Position numbers and translations under genes: made by a program | Assembly: GCF_030272615.1 (NCBI RefSeq) | Contig: NC_081413.1 | Span: forward strand, 719,531,867-719,595,866 | Source: Cryptomeria japonica | Taxonomy: Eukaryota > Streptophyta > Pinopsida > Cupressales > Cupressaceae | Direction: 5' to 3' | Length of the DNA stretch: 64,000 nucleotides | The notes under the pieces: model-generated | Databases searched by the model: none | Told to the model about the DNA's origin: nothing | Seen by the model: only the letters and a program-made list of their open reading frames with translations | Shown here: positions 47,994 through 59,138 of the stretch, in pieces | How positions within the stretch are numbered: the first letter of the stretch is position 1 | How the letters are laid out: every line of letters starts with the position of its first letter

Positions 47994-50900
47994 TCTGATT
48001 ACCGGTTGCAATTTCCAAACCAGTTCTATTCATGATTTTGCATTTTCCATTTTTAAATTGTAACTCAAAACCTTTCTCAACTAATTGACCAACACTTAAA
48101 AGATTATGTTTTAATCCTTCAACATAGTAAACATTGTCAGTGTTATGTTTACCATCAGGAGATATTGAACCTTACCTTTGATTGAACAGGCTTTGTCATC
48201 TTCGAATCTTACCAAACCTCCATTGTATTCTTGAAAGTTCAAGAATTTGCCTTTGTCTCCAGTCATGTGATGTGAGCATCCTGAGTCAATAATCCATTCA
48301 TCCTTTGATTCAACTTTAGCTGCTAGGGCTTGTTCTACCAGTTGAGTAATAGGTACCAGTTGATCTTCTGTTATAGCAACAAAGACCCATCCATTGTTTG
48401 TTGGATCCTCATCAGAATCATCAGTCACACCTTCATCAGCAATGTAACAAGATTTATCTTTGTTCTTCTTAAATTTGTATCTCTGATATTTAGGATTAGG
48501 TTTGTATGTCCTTCTAGCTTCTTCTCTTAGTCTAGCATGTCTATCAGGGCATCTTGAAGCCATATGACCAATCTTATTGTAGTTGAAACATTTAAAGGGT
48601 GCTTTACCTTCATACTTACTTCCAATTGGACCTTTTGGCACTTTTCTTGCAAATAGTGCTTCAAGTTCTTCAAGCTCTTCATTCTTCTTCCTGGTTTCTT
48701 TAAGTTCTCTTGCATAAAAGGCTCTCCAGTCTGATTTGTCAAAAGATGGAGCAAATGATGTTGATTCTTTGAAGGCCAAATCAGTTTTTATAGTAGCAAC
48801 AGGACCAAATTCCTCAATTTCAAAAGATGAAAGCTTTCCAATCAATGTATCCCTAGTTACTGATGTATTAGGCATTGTTCTCAACTCATTGATAGCAGTA
48901 ACCTTCATTTTATATGCCAGTGGCAAACCTCTTAAGATTTTTGAAACAATCTCATCTTCACTCAAGGTTCCTCCACAACATTTGATACCTAAAAAAATTT
49001 CATTTACTCTTTCCATAAAAGCATAAATTCTTTCATCTTCTTCCATTTTCAGATGTTCATACTTGACTCGGAAGCTTTCAAGTTTTGCAATTTTGACTGT
49101 GGAATCCCCTTCATTCAGTGTTTCCAAATGATCCCAAATAGCTTTTGCAGTAGATCTATCTGATAATCCCATGATTTGTTGATTTGATAATGCGCTCAAA
49201 AGTGCTTCTCTTGCTTTGCCATCATTTTCTTCATCTTTAGCTAAAGTAATAGGAGCAGGCTGACCAACTACAGCAGCAGTATAACCATTCTTAGTTACTT
49301 CCCAGATGTCTTTACCAATGCAATTCAGATGTGTCTCCATTCTGATTTTCCATATTCCATAGTTGGTTCCATCAAGTTTAGGACTATCCTTTGTAAAATA
49401 ATTAGTAGACATTGGATCTCCTCAAGTTGTTAAACTTCTGCAAAAAAAAGAGGACTAGGCTCTGATACCAATTGTAGGTCCCAGGGACAACTGAGAGAAG
49501 GGGGGGGGTGAATCAGTTGTCTAATAAATTCAAACCAAAATCTTATTAACCAATTTACTGCTTAATACCGGTAAGACAATTAAATGTGTCGGTAAACAGT
49601 GTTAATAGGAAATGTTGTACCGGTAAGAATTAATGCATGAAACATAAGCACAAAGTCAACCACAACACATGACACAAATATTTGTACATGGAAACCCTGT
49701 AAGGGGAAAAACCACGGTGGGAAACCTTACCCACAATCAGATGATACTACTGCAGATAGTAAGTGTACAAAGAGGGTTCTGCACATGCAGAAAGGCCAAT
49801 AGCCTATAGCTCACTGCTCAAACACAAATGGGAGTCACACTGACTATAGTTGGATGGTTAAATCCAATGACAATGTACTGCACAAAATAGCATCTTCATA
49901 TGCTGGATTCAGTACCGGTGTAATGCTGATATGCTTCTACAAAAACCTAACTTCACCTTCAAATGATGTCTTCATGTATATCTCTACTTGATCTCACATA
50001 TATCCTTCCTTAAATCTTTTTCGCATTCCACATTTGATCTTACAAATAAGATCTTACATTTATACCATACCCCAAGACCAATTTTAGTAGGTCGGCTCTA
50101 CAAGATATTACAATAAAACATTTTACAAATAATACAATATCCGATGCAATAACAGATTGAACATGTTGTCTTAATTCTTTTATAACAATAATAAATCATC
50201 TCCATAGCGTGCCATGCTGATCTGGAAAAGATAAACCTATCGGTGTAACCCTAGATAACCTGGACCTATTTTCCGGTAAAAGCAAATATGCAAATAATAA
50301 TATGCCAATGATATTACTTCAAGGAAAAGTGTCCACATGATGTCTTCGACATTACCAAGTGTCTTCCATGTCATTGCAGGTACCGGTGAACATTATATCC
50401 TGTCGATTAACCATATACTAGTGATTGTTTGAACAGTTTACTGATTGCCGGTGAATGTTGCTAGATCTCCAAAGTAGGTGTATTTAACAGGTGTTGACAT
50501 CAATGATAAAACCATACCAAAATACCAACACTGAGAAGCATTAAAGGAACTCCTATTACATTTCCCTTTCCATTACAAGGCATGGATGATGCTTTTGGAA
50601 GCACCCCAATGCATTTTGCAAATACCTTATACAAAATAGTGTACTCATTGTTTGTTACAAAACAGGAATGTTTGATACAATAAATTTAATCCAACAAGCC
50701 AAGGTGATGCTCAACACTCTTTACCTCACTCCCAGACCTCTGCCTCATTGATTTGTCCATTCCAAATTACTTTTGGATGACAATCTTGAGTTTTAATCGT
50801 GAACTAGCCTAGTTCACACTCAAATGCATCTTCAAACCATTCTTCTGGCACAAAAAGAGAGGAATGTACATTATATACACATGGATCAACTTGGAAGAAT

Positions 50901-51833
50901 CCATTGGAGGGATCCCAAACTTGGATCAACCAAGTTGACACATTTTACAACTCCAAACCCCTGGCAAGGTAGCAGATACACAGTTTACAAATATTTTTGA
51001 CTAAGCACCTTGCAAATGAAAAATCAATGAAACAATTACATGAGAAGCCTTATTACATCAACATCTCAACTTAAAAGAAGGTACAGTATGGATTTGTACA
51101 GCTATAGTACGGACTGTCCTTCAAAAGGAGAGGAAAACAGTCATAAAAGCCAAAAAAACTTGTTTTCTATTAAGTTTCACTTGTAAATACAAAAACCAAC
51201 CCTTTCCAAGGAAAATGGAGGCCTTATGTAGTTTCTCCAATTGGTTTTCAATCCTTTGGTATGGACATGGGGCATTCATAACCTTATTTTTCAAGAAAAA
51301 CCCAAAAATGACAACTTTTGACAACTTTTCAAGCCAAATGACAACTTTGCTTGCTCCAAGATGCATTTTTCACAATCTAACCTCATCAACCTATCTAAAC
51401 AACTTATACATGCTTAAAAAAACTAAACAAACATGTTTCAATTCTCTTGAAGACATTAGGAGACCTTTTTGGCAATTTTCCACATTTTTGCCAAAAATTG
51501 TCAACTCAAGGCCTGAAATGCAAGATTTGATCTCTTAAGCCCAAAATGAGATCAAAACCACTTCACATCACTCAAAACAACCTAAAAAAAAAAAAAAAAA
51601 CCTAACACAATACTTTACAAACATAAAAGCATAAAATACCCAAAAAATGGGAGTTTTACCCAACTAGGTGCTCCTGCACCAACAGGCTTCTCCCAAGTAT
51701 CAAATATCCCAGGTAAATTTGGGTAAACAAACCAAGTGGGGAGAGCTAGATACTCTGGAGCTACCCACAAGTTTTGTTAGGGGGTGTGTAGAAAAGGAAC
51801 ATAATTCAAATATGGAGCTCAAAGCACAACTAG
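47994..51833. repeat. Tandem duplication, second copy (3840 bp)
   Basis: Holds a second Copia-2 gag-PR (48111-49412, minus; same 433 residues and same downstream frameshift), primer site, LTR (49473-50530), the G2 LTR end (50536-51681) and E LTR sequence (51682-51833). E resumes after it. These are not independent insertions. Confidence 0.95.
48111..49412 (-). pseudogene. Duplicate Copia-2 gag-protease
   Basis: Same 433-residue reading as 44271-45572: UBN2-type Gag core, one zinc knuckle (second cysteine lost) and protease motif DSGCSHHMTG. No integrase, RT or RNase H follows; the sequence passes directly into the E LTR at 47993, so this copy cannot form an element. Confidence 0.93.
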
Positions 51834-52645
51834 GGCAATACAAGAAGCTCCTGATTGAAATGAGCAAACCTCTAGAATCCTGTAGAGTTGATGACCTACC
51901 TTCAACCTCATCGCTGCCAGAGGGAGAAGTAAAGGCACTGGTGGAGGTGAGATGAGTGGTTGGTGCAGCCAAATCATGGAACCAAATGAATGAAACTAAG
52001 ATTAGGTTGTTCTTGCAAAGTGCGGTAGAGATATATCCTAAGGTGGTGCAGGGAGGCGAAACTTTGGCTTCCTGTTCCACGCAATGGGAATGAAAGTCAA
52101 ACATTCTCAATAAACAGTTCCAAATTTTAAAAAAGATACTACAGCTAGGGGAGGAGATGGTAATGAGAGAAGATCTCTTAGGAGGTGATAGCTATGAAAA
52201 CTTACAGTCCTATGTATACATTCTAGAGCTAAAGATTGAAATGCTTCAACAATATATCAAGGATATGACAGAGATTCGGGACCCTCTCCTCAGGGAAATT
52301 TTGTCGTATGAGAGTTTTGTAAAGAATATGCTAGGACCTTTTGGCCTTAGATTAGCCAATACAGGAATAGTGGAGCAGCAACAAGTTTTGGATAGGTGGG
52401 ATGCATATTAGGCACAACACCTAGGACTCGCGGCCCAGTTTGATGTCACTCTCATGGACAGGTACACATATCTGACTACTCAATGTCAGGAGGTGGCAGG
52501 CATGGTGAAGGAGTTAGATGAGGGGAGAACACATGTGAATGAAGTTTTGAAGAAGTATAAATTTAGATTTAAGCATGTAGCCAATCCTCCAGTTCAAGCA
52601 GTTGCATGTATAGTTGATAATTATAGAGCTTTTACCAAGAAATAA
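51682..52645 (+). pseudogene. E LTR-encoded ORF, 3' LTR copy, C-terminal part
   Basis: Continues the ORF interrupted at 32249; the first 152 bp also occur at 47842-47993. Readable blocks are ASPKYQISQVNLGKQTKW, NMELKAQLGQYKKLLIEMS, a coiled-coil stretch (ILELKIEMLQQYIKDM) and a C-terminus ending VDNYRAFTKK before TAA at 52643. Stops: TGA at about 51953 (private), TGA at about 52091 (shared with the 5' LTR), TAG near 52410. No catalytic motif is recognised. Confidence 0.75.
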
Positions 52646-53669
52646 GGGATAAGCGCATAATTGCTAAAAATGGCAATGCTTTTTCATAAATCCTTAATCT
52701 TGTATTTTTAGCTACAGCTCCTACTCAAGTTCTAATTTTGAGAGAAATTTTGCATGATTATGAAAACATGGCTCACCTAGCAGGTCTTCGTAGTGCTCAT
52801 GTGGTCCTCATTTCGTAGTTGTTAAGTGGAGTATCAAGGCAGAAACTTGCAAGTTAACTACAACTCTTAGTTTTAGTTCTTAATTTAGGGTAGGGTTATT
52901 TCCTAGATAGTAGGGCAGAGAACTTCTATAAATTTAGAAGTTGGATTCATTTGTAAGGGTCCCCAAATTGATGATTTGTGGCCCACTTAGAGATTTTAGA
53001 ATATTTTGCAAATTAAGTTTGAGCTATTTTTGTTATACATTCATTGAGATCAATATAAGAAGCAGCTTGTGGATTGCCTGATCTATGTCTATGTTCTAAA
53101 TCTGGTAATGTCTATATTTGTAGATAGTAACGTGGTTTAAATCCTTTTGTTTATCATTTTATGAATCATATTGTGTACGAGAGTGGTGTATGAGAATTAT
53201 TGTGATAAGCCATATTGTCAATTATTTTGTTTCCATAAATCTATGAAATTGATGATTTTGCAGGTTTCCTGGAGGTTCATTGTTGAATGCTAACTTGGAT
53301 AATATTTGATAATTTCTTGGATTGCAGGGAACTAATTGAGTAGTTCATTCAATTGTTATTATTAGTTTTGATTGTTATTTTCTCATTCCCCTTTCCGCTT
53401 CGCATTTTATTTCCCAGAGAATCTTAAACCATAAAAATACAAAAAAAAAGGAAGTGCAGTTATCCATAATCAACAAGATCTAGTCTTATCAATAGGCCCC
53501 TTGATAGGTACAATGATATCAACCATTGGGCTCCCCATCACCATCAAGACCTGACTATATAGACCTTGGAGTAGTGAGTTTTCCTAAACTCATTGCTTCT
53601 CAGGAGAGGTGGTGAGTGTTCACATTGGCTACCTGACTGTTGGCGGGTGTGTCAAAATAGTCGTCAACA
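52646..53669 (+). promoter_or_regulatory. E 3' LTR promoter and end
   Basis: Collinear with 18149-19179. TATAAAT at 52927-52933. The proposed LTR end is at 53669, followed by AAACA as the probable target duplication. Nothing coding is seen. Confidence 0.6.
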
Positions 53670-53674
53670 AAACA

Positions 53675-53715
53675 ATGTTGCGAATCCCCGCGAGGGACGC
53701 TGGCCCACTACCAAC
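53675..53715 (-). repeat. Short segment related to the SINE-like piece at 13789
   Basis: Minus strand GTTGGTAGTGGGCCAGCG followed by TCCCTCGCGG resembles GTTGGCAGTGGGTGAGC with ATCCCTCATG at about 13795-13825. It sits between the end of E and the truncated Copia-3 LTR. Confidence 0.4.
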
Positions 53716-54249
53716 ATATGTATGTAGATCATTTGTATGTGAAATTAATATCATGCAATGCTCAGTAAATAGTTTGTAAAGCTTTCTTAGAGTAACGGAG
53801 TTAACAGTAAAAGGGTTTAGCATTTATGAACCGGTACAGACCAGAGATATAACTGGGACTCTTGTTGGCATTGCAAATGCATTTTGTGAGGTCACCATTA
53901 TTGTTTTATCTCAACAGAAGCTTGTAGTCAGTGAGACTCTTTTGTGTTAAGTAGTGTGCCTTCCTGCATGTGTAGGCCCCCATGCTATGTAATATCTTTC
54001 ATATGGATAGTGAATTGATATTGTGGGTCACAAATCCTAATGTAGTTTTTCCTCTTTGAGGTTTTCCACATATAAAATTCAGTGTGTTATGGTGTTCATT
54101 CATGTGGCCAGTTTATTTACTTCATGTTATATGTTTCTTCATTTACTGGTTTATATGTGTATGTTATAATAAGGTAAAATATTATATCATTGGCAGAACA
54201 CTGATTCACCCCCCCCTCTCACTGTTCTTGGATTCCTTCTATTCCAACA
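53716..54249 (+). repeat. Copia-3 5' LTR, truncated
   Basis: Matches about 58591-59138. The first about 345 bp, including the TATATAA at 58512-58518, are missing. It ends TATTCCAACA before the primer site. Confidence 0.9.
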
Positions 54250-54250
54250 A

Positions 54251-54264
54251 TTGGTATCAGAGCC
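54251..54264 (+). promoter_or_regulatory. Copia-3 primer binding site
   Basis: TTGGTATCAGAGCC, the initiator-Met tRNA complement, one base after the LTR. Confidence 0.93.
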
Positions 54265-54323
54265 TCGTTCCTCAGAGGAAGTTTAACAGCTTGAGGAAGA
54301 TCCTGAATTTAGAATCATTGAAT

Positions 54324-55471
54324 ATGGCTATGGAGAAGCAACTTGAGATGGCACTTGAGGATTATGATGCTAAAAGGTTGAAGAAATTAAAGCTGCAAGA
54401 TGAATTGAATTCTGCTAATGAATTCATTCTTGTTCTGCAAGAAAGGTTATCATCGGCTTGAGCTAGGAGGAAGGAACTTTTGCAAAACCAGGATGATGAA
54501 GAGAAAAATGCACTTAAGGAATAATGTCAGAAGTTGAGTCAACAAAACATGCTCATGGAGAATGAAATGCATGACCTAGCTATGAGGATGTCAAAAGAAA
54601 TTGAGGACAGAAAGAAGAAGGAAGAAAATCTTGTTGTATCTATGAAGAACAAATTTCAAGAATGTGGCAAATTGGCTCATGAGAATGATATGTTGAGAAC
54701 TGATTTGGTATAATCCTAGAATAATGAACAAGAGCTTGAAAGACAAATAATGACTCTGAGAGATGATTTGACCACTACAAGTGAGTATAAAGAAAAATTC
54801 AGGATTAATGTTGCACAACTAGATGATCTATTGAAAAGACAAAGGTAGAATGAAGATTCTAGAGGACTTGGATGTGAACAAGTGAAAGCTCTGGTACTAC
54901 AAATAAAGATTAGACAACCGGTTTGCAAAACTTATTAGACCAGAGGAAACCGGTAAGGCAGTCTAATGCTTACAAATTCAATGGTAGATGATTTGTTTGT
55001 AATAAATTTGGGTATATGGCTAAACAATGTAGAAATAGAGCAAATCAAAACTATAAGTTAGTTCTAGGTCAATGCACAAATTGCAAGAAATATGGTCATA
55101 AGTCAAAAAATTGCAGAATGAATGTTAAGTGTCATGCATGTGGAAAGTTTGGACATTTGGCTAACCAATGCAGATCAAGGAATGACATCGGATATGTCAA
55201 AGCAATTCAAAAGAACAATGTTACATGTTATGCATGCAACAAAATAGGTCATATTGCTAAGTACTGTAGAAGCAAGACTAAATCGGTTAGCAATTACAAA
55301 GAAAATGAGAAAGGAAAGAAGAAGGTAGATGAATTACAACAATATCACACCAAGAGATGGGTTAGAAAGTTTGAAGAACCAAGTGGAGATGCAACTACAC
55401 CGGTAACTGCACTAGTAACTCCATTAGGTAGAACAGAGCATTCTTGCATCGGCAGGAAATTCAACCGGTAA
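54324..55471 (+). pseudogene. Copia-3 first ORF: coiled coil plus four CCHC knuckles
   Basis: ATG at 54324, 60 bp after the primer site. A long charged coiled coil (54324-54900) is followed by four zinc knuckles: a first one whose leading cysteine codon is now TGA (...VCNKFGYMAKQC, about 54985-55030), then CTNCKKYGHKSKNC, CHACGKFGHLANQC and CYACNKIGHIAKYC, all intact. A basic tail ends at TAA 55469. Stops near 54459, 54522, 54714 and 54846 and a frameshift near 54930 break it. The design matches the Copia-A first ORF and lacks the usual UBN2 core. The knuckles suggest RNA packaging; this is inference. Confidence 0.85.
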
Positions 55472-55846
55472 TTGAGGCAGACACCTTAGGCGTTGGAAAA
55501 TTCATTTCAAATCTTGCATATTTCCCGAAAGAGATCTAGAAAGAGGTCTAGAGAGTGGTATTGATCATTGATGAAGGTTTATCTGGCATAAAACTATGAA
55601 ACCCACATCTGGTAGGGCACACTGCTAAGCATTTATGACAATGAAGAGTTAGGGTTTACTCATTGATAAAAAGGGAAAAATTGACTCATTTTCACTCACC
55701 CATTACTCGAGAAAACTAGAGTGAAGCAAAGGCAAATCATAGGCGATCAAAAGTGAGCAAAGGCATTCTAAAGGGATTTCCCGCAGTTTTTTGAGAAGTC
55801 ATTAAGATTTTTCAACTGACAATTGTTATCAAAGTATTTCTTTGAA
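55472..55846 (+). other. Copia-3 inter-ORF spacer
   Basis: About 375 bp between the two ORFs, A/G-rich, with no reading I can support. A C- and T-rich stretch at 55780-55835 before the second ATG could hold a splice acceptor, but this is only a possibility. Confidence 0.4.
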
Positions 55847-57975
55847 ATGGCATCCAGATCATCCGTTGCTCCTACTTTCATTGCGAATCCCACTTTAGTT
55901 GAGGTTAAGGATCGGCTTAGACCTATTTTCAAAGAGATTCCTCAAATAGCAATGAAGGAAGATTCTATTGGTGCATTTTTTAGGGTTCCCGATGGCGTAG
56001 TATATGTGGAAGATGTCAGAGATTATATTCACTGCACTTTGGAGGAAATTAAGGGATTGTATCAATCTATGATACTGGGCAGCTCCAAAACAATCAAGCC
56101 AAAATTCCAAATCATTGAAGACCTAGGGTTAACCAAAATTCTGTATATATCAAAATTTAAGGATGAAATGGTTAGATATGTTTTGAGCAGGGTCCATAAT
56201 AAATTCATAATGGATGGACCGACCTCATATGATCACCAAAGAATCAATTCAGGTGGTCACCGGATTACCCAAAATCAGGCAGGAACCCGACAAGAAGATC
56301 TCCAACACTGAGGTGGAAAAGCTCACTGATGCAACCCATGATGGAAGGTCGATGAGGATAAGCACCATTAAGGACTCAGATGTAAAATTTGCTAGCATGA
56401 TCATCAGTTACAAGGTAACACAATCAAATTGATTAAACTCTGTTGCAAGTTCCTGTATCCATGTTGCATATCAAATGATAAAGAATAATGGAAAATATGA
56501 TTTGTGTGAATGGTTAAGAAGTGAATTGATGATAAATCTTGGATGCAAGGAGATTAGATGCAATCAAGAGGGATAGAGAGATTAAAGAAGTTGAACTTTT
56601 AGGCATTTGTGGTACTATAAATAATGAGGAAATGAAAAGATGTATAGAAGTTGCAAATAGAACAATCTTTCCAAAAGAAGGATGGGCTAAATTTTTCCAA
56701 AAGAATCCTGATTTCCTTACTTCCCAAGAAGAATTTTCTAAGGCAACAACTCCCACCATTCCAGGAGGATCCAAAGGAAAAGAAATTTTGGGGAACTTAG
56801 ATCAAATTTTGCATGAATCGGTAGATAATTCTCAATCAGATAAGTGTGTACAAACTCCACTAGTAGATCAACCTAAAATTAATAAGAGTGTACAGGCTAA
56901 ACCGACAAAGAAATCATATGTACAATTTGAGAAAGGTAATGTATAAGATATAGATAATATTATGGATAATAATCCACTGGTAGTGAAAGATACTACACCA
57001 AGTGGCAAAGCCACCAATGCAAAAGAGGATGAGAAAAGGGATACATCAGGAGATGATAAGGGAAAGGAAGAAAAGGAAAAGGAGACTGATAAGAGTAAAG
57101 TTGCACAAACATCCAATACCAAACCGGTAGATGATTCCTCATCAAAAATTTTGCCAACTGACACTTCTCAAGTTGACAAGAAATCCATCACAGAGATGAG
57201 TCCCACAGAGCTAATGATGATGGTTGTTCAAAAACTAGTGAAGGAGGGATCTATAGACAAGGGGATAATAGATCAGTCAATAATAATTTTGCACAGATTG
57301 ATTTTGGAATGTATGATTGAAAATGAAGCAAGCCCTTTTGGCAAGCTTAAGGCATTGATAGAGCACATCTCTACAAAATTTCAATCATTACAATAGATTT
57401 CCAACCGACAAGCACTTGAAAGATTTACTTTGGCTAAGAAAGTTGCTTTTGATCAAATCATTGAGATATAAAAGAGGAAGATTGAAGAGAAACTTATACT
57501 TATTGAAAATTCTTTGAAACAGTGTACTAACATTTTTTAGGTTCTATTGTAATATAGACATTCTTATAGCAAATGTAGATAAGAGGATAAAGGAGTTACA
57601 AGAAAAGATTGCTAATATTTCTAGTTCTTTTAATGGACTAACTTCACTTACAACATGTATTGATGGAAAAAAATTGACTTTGGAGAACCAAATTTTTTCT
57701 TTTGAAAAGGAAAGAGATAAGATCATTCAGAGAGCCAGAAGTCTCAGAGGTTTGGTGAGTCCAAGATTGGATTCACTTGGTGTACATAAGAGGGAATGCA
57801 TGGATATGCTTGGGAAGCCCACACCAGTAGAAGTCACTGAGAAAGAATCACTTGCACATTTACTGAGTGGACTTGTATCTATATCCGAAACATTCAAAAC
57901 CAGCTAGGATACTTATATATAGTTACTAGAGAAAGCTTATCCAAAAATCTTGAAATTGGTCAAGCTCCAATAAGT
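55847..57975 (+). pseudogene. Copia-3 second ORF (unknown function)
   Basis: ATG at 55847 opens an ORF that is readable in pieces: 55847-56250, 56244-56520 (next frame), 56539-57394 and 57674-57975. The N-terminal part contains AFFRVPDGVVYVEDVRDYIH and IQVVTGLPKI; the latter resembles a motif I associate with plant transposon-associated accessory proteins. The middle (56960-57150) is lysine/glutamate-rich and likely disordered; SITEMSPTELMMMVVQKLVK follows. The C-terminal part is helical with LTLENQIFSFEKERDKIIQR. No enzyme motif is recognised. Indels near 56244 and 56520 and several stops show decay. Its place after a knuckle-bearing ORF, in an element lacking pol, makes it the main accessory gene. 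Confidence 0.65.
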
Positions 57976-58248
57976 AATCTATAATTATTCATTCTTTTGC
58001 ATAGATTCCTAACAATTCTTTCAATTCTTTCACCAGTATTTGGCATTGATGCCAAAGGGGGAGTATATGTATATGAAAAATGAAATGAAAAGGAAAGTAT
58101 GTATATAATCTTAGGGGGAGGATATTAGATAGAGAATATATGAATCAAAGTGGTCAATCAACTCAGAGGGAGCATGTTTTAGCTTAGTTGAACCGATGGG
58201 GAATCCATTTTTCACATGAGTGTTGCCATCAATGCCAAAGGGGGTGAT
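57976..58248 (+). promoter_or_regulatory. Copia-3 3' UTR with repeated polypurine tracts
   Basis: GATGCCAAAGGGGGAG at 58049-58064 and AATGCCAAAGGGGGTG at 58231-58246, the latter directly before the LTR; a further GGGGGAGG lies near 58113. Confidence 0.8.
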
Positions 58249-59138
58249 TGTTGGCAATTGACACTCATTGGATTCATATGTTGTCATTAATGGCAACAAG
58301 ATTCTGTAGAAAGAATACACTGGTAGATACCGACAGATACCGACACCAGCACCGATACCGACATTCAACACTTCAGTGAAGCCGACATCTGTCTGGGATC
58401 CGGGAAAAGGTTTTATTTGTAAAATCATTTCGTAATTATTGTATAAAGCCAACATTGAATATCTTTTGTAATGTGTTGTAAGCCGACATAAGGTATATTG
58501 TTTGTAGAGGGTATATAAGTCAATTTATTAGGTCATTTTGATATAGGACAGTGAATACAACGAATATAGAGAAGAAAAGTGATGCGAAGGATATGTATGT
58601 AGATCATTTGTATGCGAAAGTAATATCATGCAATGGTCAGTAAACAATTTGTAAAGCTTTCTTAGAGTAAGGGAGTTACCGGTAAAAGGGTTTAGGGTTT
58701 ATGAACCGGTACATAACAGAGCTATAACTGAAACTCTTTTTGGCATTGCAGATGCATTTTGTGAGTTCACCATTATTGTTTTATCTCAGAAGAAGCTTGT
58801 AGTTAGTGAGACTCTTTTGTGTCAAGCAGTGTGCTCTAGGTAGTGTGCCTTCTTGCATGTGCAGGCCCCCATGCTATGTAATATCTTTCATATGGTTAGT
58901 GAATTGATATTGTAGGTCACAAATCCCATTGTCATTTTTCCTCTTTGAGGTTTTCCACGTATAAAATTTAGTGTGTTATGGTGTTCATTCATGTGGCTGG
59001 TTTATTTACTTCATGTTTTATGTTTCTTCATTTATCAGTTTGTATGTGTATGTTATAATAAGGTAAAATCTTATATCACCAGCAGAACACTGATTCACCC
59101 CCCCTTCTCAGTGTTCTTGGATTCCTTCTATTCCAATA
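58249..59138 (+). repeat. Copia-3 3' LTR
   Basis: 890 bp, TGTTGGCAATTGACACTC at the start and TATTCCAATA at the end (terminal CA decayed to TA). TATA box TATATAA at 58512-58518. Confidence 0.92.

Larger units (their letters stand above)
13987..53669 (+). mobile_element. E: Tat-like Ty3/gypsy element with ORF-bearing giant LTRs
   Basis: 5' LTR 13987-19179, internal region 19180-28692, 3' LTR 28693-53669. Removing the nested G2, the 3840-bp duplication and the solo LTR leaves about 18.6 kb. LTR ends are TGTTATGCC at the start and GTCGTCAACA (3') or GTCGTCAATA (5') at the end. Flanks AAACT (13982-13986) and AAACA (53670-53674) match at 4 of 5 bases, a probable target duplication. LTR identity is about 92% in the two segments I compared. 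Lineage follows from the second, archaeal-type RNase H. A clear polypurine tract before 28693 is missing, the weakest point of this reconstruction. Confidence 0.78.
28693..53669 (+). repeat. E 3' LTR, split by nested elements
   Basis: LTR segments are 28693-32249, 47842-47993 (with its duplicate 51682-51833) and 51834-53669; net length is about 5.5 kb. The start TGTTATGCCTTGCAT and end GTCAAAATAGTCGTCA match the 5' LTR. It contains the better-preserved copy of the LTR ORF. Confidence 0.78.
53716..59138 (+). mobile_element. Copia-3: pol-less copia-type LTR element
   Basis: Truncated 5' LTR (53716-54249), iMet primer site, first ORF, second ORF, polypurine tracts and full 3' LTR (58249-59138). 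The internal region is about 4.0 kb. I found no protease, integrase, RT or RNase H motifs in any frame, so it is non-autonomous in the manner of TR-GAG or LARD elements. It truncates the G4 integrase at 59138/59139. The 5' LTR lacks the part matching 58249 to about 58596, including the TATA box. Confidence 0.85.

Noticed and set aside
44271-49412. Two identical 433-residue ORFs could be a tandem gene pair.
   Set aside because: They are Copia-2 gag-PR inside the 3840-bp duplication, with LTR and primer site attached; not a host gene family.
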